Assembly: GCA_003131365.1 (NCBI GenBank)
Contig: PKVB01000193.1
Span: forward strand, 1 to 7,748
Length of the DNA stretch: 7,748 bases
Source of the DNA: Gemmatimonadota bacterium
GTDB lineage: Bacteria > Gemmatimonadota > Gemmatimonadetes > Gemmatimonadales > Gemmatimonadaceae
Reading direction: 5' to 3'
Positions within the stretch are counted from its first letter, which is position 1, and every line of letters starts with the position of its first letter. The position numbers and the translations under genes are program-made. The notes beneath the pieces were generated by a model, which saw only the letters and a list, made by a program, of their open reading frames with translations, did no database searches and was not told the DNA's origin. Shown here piece by piece: positions 1-6,039 of the stretch.

Positions 1-322
1 GATCGCAGATCGGACAATCGAGAGGGTGATTGATAAGAAGCATCTCGAGCACGCCCTTGCGCGCGTCGAGCGACTTCTCGGAATACACGCGGACGACCTG
101 TCCCTCCGCCACGGTCGTGGCGCAAGAAGGGGCGAGCTTGGGCGCCTTCTCGACTTCGACGAGGCACATGCGGCAGACGCCGGCAATCGGGAGTCCAGGA
201 TGATAGCAGTAGTGCGGAATGAGAATCCCGGCGGTCTTCGCCGCCTCCAGGATTGTCGTCCCCTCCGCGACACTGACTGGCCGACCCTCGATCGTGAGGC
301 TCACCATTTTCTTGTCGGCCAT
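1..322 (-). CDS. nuoG: NADH-quinone oxidoreductase subunit G, N-terminal part (cut by window edge)
   Basis: Translating the minus strand from the ATG at 322-320 gives 107 open codons that run off the left edge, starting MADKKMVSLTIEGRPVSV. This is the 2Fe-2S ferredoxin-like N-terminus of NuoG, the large Fe-S subunit that carries electrons from NuoF along the peripheral arm of complex I. Visible cluster ligands are C39, C50, C53 and C67 (HYCYHPGLPIAGVCRMC...C), the N1b 2Fe-2S set, followed by H99-x3-C103-x2-C106, the start of the His-ligated 4Fe-4S cluster N5. The later clusters and the molybdopterin-like domain lie outside the window. The start overlaps the nuoF stop as TAATG, with GGTGG a few bases upstream as a possible ribosome site, so translation is probably coupled. 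The identity is secure; only the length is unknown. Confidence 0.96.
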   Translation of the reverse strand, partial: MADKKMVSLTIEGRPVSVAEGTTILEAAKTAGILIPHYCYHPGLPIAGVCRMCLVEVEKAPKLAPSCATTVAEGQVVRVYSEKSLDARKGVLEMLLINHPLDCPICD

Positions 323-1635
323 TACGCCACCGCCGCTGTCACAGGATGAAAGCGCCTGCCCTGGATCAACGCCTCGAACTCTCCGCGGAATTTCTTGATG
401 CCCGAGATGACGGGCACGGCGCACGAATCGCTGAGCACGCAGATCGTTTTGCCGGTCATCTGCTCTCCGATGTCGAGGAGCGTGTCGAGATCCTCGACCG
501 TGCCCTCGCCGTCCCTGATGCGCTCGAGAATCTTGGTGGTCCAGGCGGTTCCCTCGCGGCATTGTGTGCACTGCCCACAGCTCTCGTGGGCGAAGAAACG
601 CGCGAGGCGCGCGATCACCGTCACCATTGGCTGGGCGTCGTCGATCACGATTACACCGCCGGAGCCGAGCATGGATCCCCCGGCAACGAAGCCCTCGTAA
701 TCCATGAGCGTGCCTTCGGCTTCGTCCATGGTCTGGATCGGAACAGACGCCCCGCCCGGAATCACCGCCTTGAACTTGCGGCCGTGCAACGGGCCGCCAC
801 AGAGATCGTACAGGAATTCCTTGAACGGGAAGCCCATCACGACCTCGTAGGTGCCTGGACGTTGCACGTTGCCGCAGACGGAGAAGAGCTTCGTGCCGGT
901 GCTCTTCGGATTCGACAGCGACATCTTCTTGTACCAGTCGGCGCCGTTCATGAGAATCGGAGCGGCGGCGATCAGGGTCTCGACGTTATTGATCGTGGTA
1001 GGCATGCCAAAGACGCCCGACACCGCGGGAAACGGCGGCTTGATCCGTGGATTCCCACGACGACCCTCGAGCGACTCCATGAGCGCCGTCTCTTCGCCGC
1101 AGATATAGGCGCCGGCTCCTTTGTGGACGTGCACGTCGATCCGCTTTCCGCTTCCCATCGCGTTCTTGCCGATTATGCCGGCGGCATAGGCTTCCTTCAC
1201 CGCTTGCTCCATCCAGTGGAGCGGCTCGGTGAACTCGCCGCGGATGTAGACGTAGGCAGTCTCCGCTCCGATCGCGTAAGCGCCGATCGCGCAGCCCTCA
1301 ACGAGCGCGTGCGGCGTCCAGCGCATAAGCTCGCGATCCTTGAACGTTCCCGGCTCGGATTCGTCGGCGTTGCAGCAGAGATAATGCGGCTTTCCATCGC
1401 CCGGCTTCATGAACGACCACTTCATGCCGGTCGGGAATCCCGCTCCTCCCCTTCCGCGCAGGCCGGACTCCTTCACGATGTTCACGATTTCGGCCGGTTG
1501 CATTCCGAGCGCTTTCTCGAGCGCCTTGTAGCCACCGCGCTTTTTCCAGCCGTCGAGCGTGCGCGCATCGGCCTCGCCAAAGTGCTTGGAGAGAACCGTC
1601 GTTTCCCTCGGATTGGGATGGTGCGGGTAGCCCAT
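322..1635 (-). CDS. nuoF: NADH-quinone oxidoreductase subunit F (NADH- and FMN-binding)
   Basis: A 437-residue protein, the electron-input subunit of complex I, which oxidises NADH through FMN and passes electrons to cluster N3. In order: the flavin-binding glycine-rich motif GLRGRGGAGFPTGMKW (58-73), the CNADESEPGTFKDR stretch (88-101), the NADH-binding segment GAGAYICGEETALMESLEG (173-191), and the C-terminal 4Fe-4S motif ESCGQCTQCREGT with C353, C356, C359 and the remote ligand C399 (TICVLSDSC). Length is normal for the family. An open frame extends 35 codons further upstream, but that part overlaps nuoE and is unrelated to NuoF, so the ATG at 1635 is chosen; it overlaps the nuoE stop as TAATG. 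C405, six residues after C399, falls where homologues I recall have Ala or Gly. Confidence 0.97.
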   Translation of the reverse strand: MGYPHHPNPRETTVLSKHFGEADARTLDGWKKRGGYKALEKALGMQPAEIVNIVKESGLRGRGGAGFPTGMKWSFMKPGDGKPHYLCCNADESEPGTFKDRELMRWTPHALVEGCAIGAYAIGAETAYVYIRGEFTEPLHWMEQAVKEAYAAGIIGKNAMGSGKRIDVHVHKGAGAYICGEETALMESLEGRRGNPRIKPPFPAVSGVFGMPTTINNVETLIAAAPILMNGADWYKKMSLSNPKSTGTKLFSVCGNVQRPGTYEVVMGFPFKEFLYDLCGGPLHGRKFKAVIPGGASVPIQTMDEAEGTLMDYEGFVAGGSMLGSGGVIVIDDAQPMVTVIARLARFFAHESCGQCTQCREGTAWTTKILERIRDGEGTVEDLDTLLDIGEQMTGKTICVLSDSCAVPVISGIKKFRGEFEALIQGRRFHPVTAAVA

Positions 1636-2183
1636 TATGGGAGCCGTGCGAGAAGTTCGGGGACTTTGTCGGGAGTCATTGATTCGATGAACTCTTCGTT
1701 GACCATCACCGGCGTAGCGAACCCGCAGGCGCCGAGGCATTCGACCTCGATCACGGTGAAGCGGCCGTCGGGAGAAGTGAGGCCCAGCTCGCCAGTGTTG
1801 GTGTCACGAACAAGCGCCTTGACGACATCTTCCGCGCCGCAGATGCCGCACGGCGATGTCGTGCACACCTGGATGAAATATTTCCCCACCGGATGCTGGT
1901 GGTACATCGTGTAGAAGGTCACCACGCCTTTGACATAGGCGGGCGTGAGTTCCAGCAGGCCGGCGACTTCAGCCATTCCCTCTTCGCTCACCCAGCCATG
2001 CACACGCTGCACTATCCAGAGCGCCGGAAGCAGCGCCGCCATCTTCGTCGGGTAGTGGGTGAGGAGCTCGTCCAGCTCGCGCTTCACATCTCCGGTGAAA
2101 ACCGGAGTGTACGGCCCGTGAGCCGCACGGTCGTGCGATGCATAGTCCGGAGATTCCAGATCGCCGACGAGGTCAGGTGTCAA
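1635..2183 (-). CDS. nuoE: NADH-quinone oxidoreductase subunit E (2Fe-2S, thioredoxin-like)
   Basis: A 182-residue small Fe-S subunit of the NADH dehydrogenase module, partner of NuoF, carrying the off-pathway 2Fe-2S cluster N1a. An N-terminal helical part contains the family pattern HYPTKMAALLPALWIVQ (43-59) and VKGVVTFYTMY (84-94). The thioredoxin-like domain follows, with ligands C107-x4-C112 and C149-x3-C153 (VCTTSPC and ECLGAC); C115 is additional. The start is TTG at 2183, overlapping the nuoD stop TGA as TTGA. It is preferred because a GGGAGAGA ribosome site lies 7 bases upstream and the same 4-base overlap pattern occurs elsewhere in the operon. The first 30 or so residues are poorly conserved, so a later start such as the GTG at codon 33 cannot be excluded. 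Confidence 0.95.
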   Translation of the reverse strand: MTPDLVGDLESPDYASHDRAAHGPYTPVFTGDVKRELDELLTHYPTKMAALLPALWIVQRVHGWVSEEGMAEVAGLLELTPAYVKGVVTFYTMYHQHPVGKYFIQVCTTSPCGICGAEDVVKALVRDTNTGELGLTSPDGRFTVIEVECLGACGFATPVMVNEEFIESMTPDKVPELLARLP

Positions 2184-3487
2184 CGGTCGATCTCTCCCAT
2201 GACAATGTCGATGCTGGCGTTGATGGCGATGACGTCGGAGAGCAGATGGCCTTCAACCATTTTTGGTATGGCGGCGAGATTGACGAAGGACGGCGGACGA
2301 ATCCTCCAGCGCACCGGCTTCGCCGTGCCGTCGGATACCATATAGTAGCCCTTTTCACCCTTGGGGCTCTCGACCGCGACATACGATTCACCGATCGGGG
2401 GACGCGGACCTTCCATCACCACCTTGAAGTGATGGATCATGGATTCCATCTCGCTTGTCGCCTTGGACTTGGGAGGAAGAATGACGCGCGGATCGTCGAT
2501 GTTCACCGGGCCGTCGGGAAGGCGGTCGGCTGCCTGCTGAAGAATGCGCAGCGATTGGCGAAGCTCCTCGAACCTCACGAGGTAGCGATCATAGACATCG
2601 CCGTTCGTGCCAACCGGCACCTCGAAGTCGTAGGTCTCGTAATCGAGATACGGAAAATCCTTGCGCACGTCGTAGTCGACGCCAGATGCGCGAAGCATCG
2701 GCCCCGAAAGTCCCCAGTTGATCGCTTCCTCCGGCGTCATGACGCCGAGTCCGACGGTGCGGCCGACCCAGATCGCGTTTCTCGTCAGCACGCGGTCGAT
2801 CTCATCCAGCGTGTGCGGGAAAGTGCGGATGAACTGCCTGAGCCCGTCCATCCATCCGCTCGGAATGTCGGCGGCCATTCCGCCGACTCGCGTTGCGGAC
2901 GTCGTCAGCCGCGCGCCCACCCACTTCTCGATCAGACGGTAGATCTCTTCGCGCCGCTGAAATGCCCAGAGGAAGGGCGTGAACGCGCCGATGTCGATGC
3001 AGAAGGTGCCGAGCCACACGAGGTGCGACATGATGCGCGACAACTCGGACGCGATGACGCGCAGAACCTTGCACCGCTCGGTGATCTCAATTCCGAACAG
3101 CCGCTCGGCGCCAAGGGCAAACGCCACGTTGTTGCCGATCGAGTTGAGATAGTCCTCGCGATCGGTCCAGCAGATTATCTGGTTGTACTGGCGGTACTCG
3201 CCGATCTTCTCGAACCCGCAATGGAGATAGCCGATGTGCGGAATGCAGCGGACGACAGTCTCTCCATCGAGCTCCAGGACGAGGCGCAAAACACCGTGCG
3301 TGGCGGGATGCTGAGGCCCGATGTTGATGAGCATGTGCTCACCCTCGAGATCCGGCTCCAGACCTGGCGGCGGCTGGAGCGCGATCGCCGCTCCACCATC
3401 GTTGGTTACGAGGGGAATGCGCTGCGGCCGTCCCTGCGCGTCGAGACCAGATGTCGAGAGCTCTACTTCCACTGTGCGCTTTGACAC
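2180..3487 (-). CDS. nuoD: NADH-quinone oxidoreductase subunit D (49-kDa type, quinone site)
   Basis: A 435-residue NiFe-hydrogenase-like large subunit of complex I that, with NuoB, forms the quinone-reduction site. The core begins at LINIGPQHPATHGVLR (53-68), giving the two conserved histidines H60 and H64. It continues with GYLHCGFEKIGEYRQYNQ (86-103), TDREDYL (108-114), and ends with the conserved SFVNLAAIPKMVEGHLLSDV segment and a C-terminal ...GEIDR. The start is GTG at 3487, directly after the nuoC stop TAG (zero spacing). It gives an N-terminal extension of about 50 residues before the conserved core; the ATG at codon 52 is an alternative but would nearly remove the first conserved strand. 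The position normally held by the quinone-site tyrosine (Tyr-Thr/Phe-x-Arg) reads Trp107-Thr-Asp-Arg. Confidence 0.96.
   Translation of the reverse strand: MSKRTVEVELSTSGLDAQGRPQRIPLVTNDGGAAIALQPPPGLEPDLEGEHMLINIGPQHPATHGVLRLVLELDGETVVRCIPHIGYLHCGFEKIGEYRQYNQIICWTDREDYLNSIGNNVAFALGAERLFGIEITERCKVLRVIASELSRIMSHLVWLGTFCIDIGAFTPFLWAFQRREEIYRLIEKWVGARLTTSATRVGGMAADIPSGWMDGLRQFIRTFPHTLDEIDRVLTRNAIWVGRTVGLGVMTPEEAINWGLSGPMLRASGVDYDVRKDFPYLDYETYDFEVPVGTNGDVYDRYLVRFEELRQSLRILQQAADRLPDGPVNIDDPRVILPPKSKATSEMESMIHHFKVVMEGPRPPIGESYVAVESPKGEKGYYMVSDGTAKPVRWRIRPPSFVNLAAIPKMVEGHLLSDVIAINASIDIVMGEIDR
2191..2198 (-). promoter_or_regulatory. Ribosome binding site deciding the TTG start of nuoE
   Basis: On the minus strand GGGAGAGA ends 7 bases before the TTG at 2183-2181, inside the last codons of nuoD. 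It supports use of the rare TTG start and re-initiation after the nuoD stop. Confidence 0.55.
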
Positions 3488-4183
3488 CTACTCGCCCGTC
3501 CTCTCGCCCTTGCCCAGTCTTTCACGCATGTCCTCTGGAAGCTCCGCGAACGCGTCGGCGATCGTGAGCTCCTCCATCGAGTAACGCGCTTCCGGATTCT
3601 GGGCGAGGGCCTGACGCAGCTGCTCGGAGCGGCTGAAGCGCCCGCGCAGAGGGAAGTCCTTGCGGAGCGGGAAACCCTCCTTGTACTGCTCCCACATCAG
3701 AATGCGGCGGAGATCGGGGTGCCCGCGAAACCGGATGCCGAACATGTCGTAGCACTCGCGCTCGAGCCAGTCGGCGGACTTATAGATGTCCCAAACGCTG
3801 TCGATCTCGAGCGGCGATCCTTTGGGCAGCTGCGCCTTTACGCGGATGAAACGCCGGTACGGAAGCGACCGCAGGTGCCAGACAACCTCGATCGGCACCT
3901 CCGCGTCGCGATACTCGACGGCCGTCACGTCGCTGAGGAAGTCGTATTGTTGCGACTGATCGTCGTGCAGCCACATGATGATCTCATGAACGGACGCGGG
4001 ATCGACGTAGACGACCGTCTCGGCCCAGATCACTTCGACGCGTTTGATGGCCGATGAGAATTTGTCCTGAAGCGCCTTGGCCGACGGATTGGCCTCGCCA
4101 CCGCGGTGCGAAACGTTCCGCTGTGTTGCCGGCTGGCCGCCCGTCGCGTTCGCTCCGGTCTTCACGACCTCGAATCGGGTCAC
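3488..4183 (-). CDS. nuoC: NADH-quinone oxidoreductase subunit C (30-kDa type)
   Basis: A 231-residue structural subunit of the complex I peripheral arm that packs against NuoD. It carries the family signature near the C-terminus: ERECYDMFGIRFRGHPDLRR (140-159), then ILMWEQYKEGFPLRKDFPLRG. The first 36 or so residues are polar, Gly/Asn/Gln-rich and look disordered. The conserved fold starts around KALQDKFSSAIKRVEV. It is a stand-alone nuoC, not the nuoCD fusion of enterobacteria. The start is GTG at 4183, overlapping the nuoB stop as GTGA. No ATG occurs before the conserved domain, which supports the GTG. It ends with TAG immediately before the nuoD start. Confidence 0.95.
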   Translation of the reverse strand: MTRFEVVKTGANATGGQPATQRNVSHRGGEANPSAKALQDKFSSAIKRVEVIWAETVVYVDPASVHEIIMWLHDDQSQQYDFLSDVTAVEYRDAEVPIEVVWHLRSLPYRRFIRVKAQLPKGSPLEIDSVWDIYKSADWLERECYDMFGIRFRGHPDLRRILMWEQYKEGFPLRKDFPLRGRFSRSEQLRQALAQNPEARYSMEELTIADAFAELPEDMRERLGKGERTGE

Positions 4184-4806
4184 AGTCCGGACCTGGTCTG
4201 ATTTACGGAATTCCCGAACGGCTCACCCAGCTCGTCGATCACGGAAGGCGGAATGTAGAGCTGGCTCGAGGGATCGGGCTCCATCTCGTCGCGGATTCCC
4301 GCGTCGGAGGACCGTTCGTTCTTCACCTTCTCCTGGAGCATGCGAATTCCGTAGATGAGACCTTCGGGCCGCGGAGGGCAGCCCGGAACGTACACATCGA
4401 CGGGAATGATCGTGTCGATTCCCTGCACGACCGCGTAGTTGTCGAACATCCCGCCCGTCGATGCGCAGGCGCCCATGGAAATGGCCCACTTGGGCTGTGG
4501 CATCTGCTGCCAGATGCGCCGAATGATCGGAGCAAGCTTGAAGGGAACGCGGCCGGCGCAGATGAGCACATCGGCCTGGCGCGGCGAGAAGCTCATGCGC
4601 TCCATACCGAAGCGCGCGAGGTCGAAATCGCTCGCCGCGGTCGCCATGAACTCGATGGCGCAGCAAGCGGTCCCGAACGGCATCGGCCACAGCGAGTTGG
4701 CGCGACCCCAGTTGACGAGGAAGTCGAGACGCGTCGTGACCCACCCTTCCTGCGACTCGGGCGCATACGAGACGGTGCGGTGCTCGGTCGAAGCGCTCAA
4801 TCCCAT
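4180..4806 (-). CDS. nuoB: NADH-quinone oxidoreductase subunit B (N2 4Fe-4S cluster)
   Basis: A 208-residue PSST-type subunit holding the terminal cluster N2, which passes electrons to quinone beside NuoD. The ligands are all visible: the tandem pair C48-C49 (PFGTACCAIEF), C114 (SMGACASTGGMFDNY) and C143 (VYVPGCPPRPEGLIYG). The spacings C49-C114 (65) and C114-C143 (29) equal those of the E. coli protein as I recall it. C83 (LICAGR) is extra. The C-terminal tail of about 45 residues after the core is polar and variable. The start is the ATG at 4806. It lies within one copy of a 22-bp direct repeat whose other copy forms the end of nuoA, so its first residues MGLS come from duplicated sequence. 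Its ribosome site is modest: AGAGGT, 11 bases upstream. Confidence 0.97.
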   Translation of the reverse strand: MGLSASTEHRTVSYAPESQEGWVTTRLDFLVNWGRANSLWPMPFGTACCAIEFMATAASDFDLARFGMERMSFSPRQADVLICAGRVPFKLAPIIRRIWQQMPQPKWAISMGACASTGGMFDNYAVVQGIDTIIPVDVYVPGCPPRPEGLIYGIRMLQEKVKNERSSDAGIRDEMEPDPSSQLYIPPSVIDELGEPFGNSVNQTRSGL

Positions 4807-4851
4807 TGCAGTGCCCGACCTCTAGGAGTGCTCAATCCCATTGTAATGCCC
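4795..4851. repeat. Imperfect 22-bp direct repeat at the nuoA/nuoB junction
   Basis: Copies at 4795-4816 and 4830-4851 match at 20 of 22 positions with a period of 35 bp. On the minus strand both contain GCAATGGGATTGAGC or ACAATGGGATTGAGC. The right copy encodes the NuoA tail ALQWD-stop; the left copy would encode the same ALQWD-stop in the nuoA frame but serves as the nuoB start. The two mismatches both fall in the Leu codon (TTA versus CTG) and are synonymous in the nuoA frame. This is what a tandem duplication of an overlapping nuoA-end/nuoB-start would leave. Confidence 0.85.
4797..4841 (-). other. 14-codon chimeric micro-ORF between nuoA and nuoB
   Basis: The ATG at 4841-4839 opens a frame reading MGLSTPRGRALQWD then TGA at 4799-4797. 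It begins with the nuoB head (MGLS) and ends with the nuoA tail (ALQWD). Its ATG lies inside the end of nuoA, 7 bases after an AAGGGG ribosome-site-like motif, and its stop lies 5 bases past the nuoB ATG. It could hand ribosomes from nuoA to nuoB, or it may simply be a by-product of the duplication. Translation is not shown. Confidence 0.3.
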
Positions 4852-5236
4852 CTTTCTTCCAGACGTAGACGAAGCCGACAAGCAGGATCAGCATGAACAC
4901 CAGCATCTCACCCAGCCCGAAAAAGGAGATGTTCCCAACCGGGCAGACGTCGTTCACGAGCGGCACGAAGCAGGAGAGCTGCTTGAAGTAGACCGCCCAC
5001 GGGATCATGAACACCGTCTCGATGTCGAAGATGATGAAGAGGATCGCGACGAGATAGAAGCGCACCGAGAATCGCTCGCGCGCGTCGCCAAGGGCCGGAA
5101 CTCCGGATTCATACGCTTGCTGCTTGACGGGCGTTGGCCGCCGGCGGATCGTGAGCGCCGAGCCCCCGATGATGAGGAGCACGTTCATCACCACGAAACC
5201 GAGGAGCATCAGAACCGGGAAATAAGCGCGAGCCAT
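4832..5236 (-). CDS. nuoA: NADH-quinone oxidoreductase subunit A (membrane subunit, ND3-like)
   Basis: A 134-residue membrane subunit at the junction between the peripheral and membrane arms of complex I. Three transmembrane helices are clear: about 5-30 (FPVLMLLGFVVMNVLLIIG), about 58-82 (VRFYLVAILFIIFDIETVF) and about 104-126 (ending VFMLILLVGFVYVW). The TM1-TM2 loop near the quinone channel has AYESGVPALGDARERFSVRF, with Ser44 where the mitochondrial ND3 protein has Cys, as in many bacteria. The TM2-TM3 loop is longer than I expect and contains C89 and C98. The C-terminus KKGALQWD is typical. The ATG at 5236 gives a full-length protein; the nearest purine-rich ribosome motif, AGAGAGG, sits unusually close (2 bases). 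First gene of the operon. Confidence 0.96.
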   Translation of the reverse strand: MARAYFPVLMLLGFVVMNVLLIIGGSALTIRRRPTPVKQQAYESGVPALGDARERFSVRFYLVAILFIIFDIETVFMIPWAVYFKQLSCFVPLVNDVCPVGNISFFGLGEMLVFMLILLVGFVYVWKKGALQWD

Positions 5237-5251
5237 GGCCTCTCTGACTTC

Positions 5252-5265
5252 GTGAAAAATTTCAC
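5252..5265. promoter_or_regulatory. Rex-like (or CRP/FNR-like) operator upstream of nuoA
   Basis: A perfect inverted repeat, read on the nuo strand as GTGAAA-TT-TTTCAC, in the context AAGTGAAATTTTTCACGA. It matches the central 14 bases of the Rex pattern TTGTGAA-N4-TTCACAA and differs at the outer bases. The same spacing (GTGA-N6-TCAC) also fits CRP/FNR-family sites, though the A/T-rich core favours Rex. It lies 15 bp before the nuoA ATG and about 16 bp downstream of the predicted -10, a position suited to repression. Which regulator binds is inferred. Confidence 0.55.
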
Positions 5266-5281
5266 TTGTGCGATTTTTGGG

Positions 5282-5310
5282 AATTTACCGTTGGCAATCT
5301 TGTAATTCAA
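5282..5310 (-). promoter_or_regulatory. Predicted sigma-70-type promoter of the nuo operon
   Basis: On the minus strand TTGAAT (5310-5305) and TAAATT (5287-5282) are separated by exactly 17 bases, each matching 4 of 6 consensus positions. The local sequence is much richer in A/T than the flanks. Transcription would begin near 5275, just before the palindromic operator, giving a leader of roughly 40 bases to nuoA. Confidence 0.5.
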
Positions 5311-5395
5311 CGGCTCCCGTTCGGTGGCGGTGCCCGTGCGAAAATCGTAGATTGAGAATGAAACGTATACGAACACTCGCCGGAACCTACCCTTC

Positions 5396-5409
5396 GCCGG
5401 AACTCCGGC
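5396..5409 (+). other. Short hairpin in the dcd leader
   Basis: GCCGG-AACT-CCGGC forms a perfect 5-bp stem with a 4-base loop, ending 27 bases before the dcd ATG. Its 5' arm lies within the second copy of a 10-bp direct repeat, TCGCCGGAAC (5377-5386 and 5394-5403, period 17). No T-tract follows. A regulatory role is only possible. No clear -35/-10 pair for dcd was found between 5311 and 5436. Confidence 0.3.
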
Positions 5410-5436
5410 TTCCCCACGCAATCACACACCTCATCA

Positions 5437-5991
5437 ATGTCAATTCAATCGGATCGTTGGATCACCCGCATGGCAAAGGAGCACCGGATGATCGAGCCCT
5501 TCGAGAGCAACCAGGTAAGGACGGGCGTCATCTCGTACGGAGTTAGCTCCTACGGGTACGACATGAGAGTGGCACCCGAGTTCAAGATCTTCACGAATGT
5601 GCTGAGCTCGATCGTGGATCCGAAGAACTTCGATCCGAAATCGTTCGTCGAGTTCGAGGGCGACGTTTGCATTGTTCCCCCCAACTCCTTCGCGCTCGCC
5701 CGGTCGGTGGAATACTTCCGGATACCGCGAAACGTCGTGACGATCACCGTAGGTAAATCCACCTATGCGCGCTGTGGAATCATCACCAACGTCACGCCAT
5801 TTGAGCCTGAGTGGGAGGGATTCGTGACGCTGGAGATCTCGAACACGACGCCTCTTCCCGCAAAGATCTACGCCAACGAGGGCATTGCCCAGGTTCTCTT
5901 CTTCAAGGGCGAAGAGGAGCCAATGGTCTCGTACAAGGACAAGAAAGGCAAGTATCAGGGACAGCAAGGGGTGACGCTGCCGCGACTGTAG
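5437..5991 (+). CDS. dcd: dCTP deaminase
   Basis: A 184-residue trimeric nucleotide-metabolism enzyme converting dCTP to dUTP and ammonia, feeding dTMP synthesis. Family features in order: N-terminal helix SDRWITRMAKEHRMIEPF (5-22), SYGVSSYGYDMR (33-44), the active-site segment GKSTYARCGI (106-115; S108 and R112 match E. coli S111 and R115), NVTPFEPEWEGFVTLEISN (118-136) with the likely catalytic Glu133, and the C-terminal lid motif KYQGQQGVTL (172-181). Whether it is also a dUTPase cannot be told from sequence alone. The ATG at 5437 is kept because the first 20 residues match homologues, yet no ribosome site precedes it. A strong AAGGAG sits 6 bases before an internal ATG at 5488 (codon 18), which would truncate the conserved helix. 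It is transcribed away from nuo. Confidence 0.95.
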   Translation: MSIQSDRWITRMAKEHRMIEPFESNQVRTGVISYGVSSYGYDMRVAPEFKIFTNVLSSIVDPKNFDPKSFVEFEGDVCIVPPNSFALARSVEYFRIPRNVVTITVGKSTYARCGIITNVTPFEPEWEGFVTLEISNTTPLPAKIYANEGIAQVLFFKGEEEPMVSYKDKKGKYQGQQGVTLPRL

Positions 5992-6039
5992 GAGTCTGGC
6001 CCCCGGCTTGCCAAAGCCATTATAGGACGAACCGTAATC

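Noticed and set aside
1636..1740. 35-codon N-terminal extension of nuoF
   Set aside because: It overlaps the conserved C-terminus of nuoE and lacks NuoF similarity; the ATG at 1635 fits the TAATG overlap also used at the nuoF/nuoG junction.
346..1914. 522-codon open frame on the plus strand opposite nuoF and nuoE
   Set aside because: It is exactly antisense to well-supported complex I genes, has an Arg/His/Ala-rich composition typical of high-G+C shadow frames, and resembles no family.
2138..3484. 448-codon open frame on the plus strand covering all of nuoD
   Set aside because: It is a mirror frame of a conserved gene in G+C-rich DNA; there is no recognisable domain and its limits track nuoD.
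5364..5371. CGTATACG palindrome in the nuo/dcd intergenic region considered as a promoter or operator
   Set aside because: It is only 8 bp, no -35 element lies at the right distance on either strand, and palindromes of this length occur by chance.
6005..6018. GGCTT-GCCA-AAGCC hairpin after dcd considered as a terminator
   Set aside because: It has a short 5-bp stem without a T-tract and lies just before the ribosome site of the next ORF, so termination there is not convincing.
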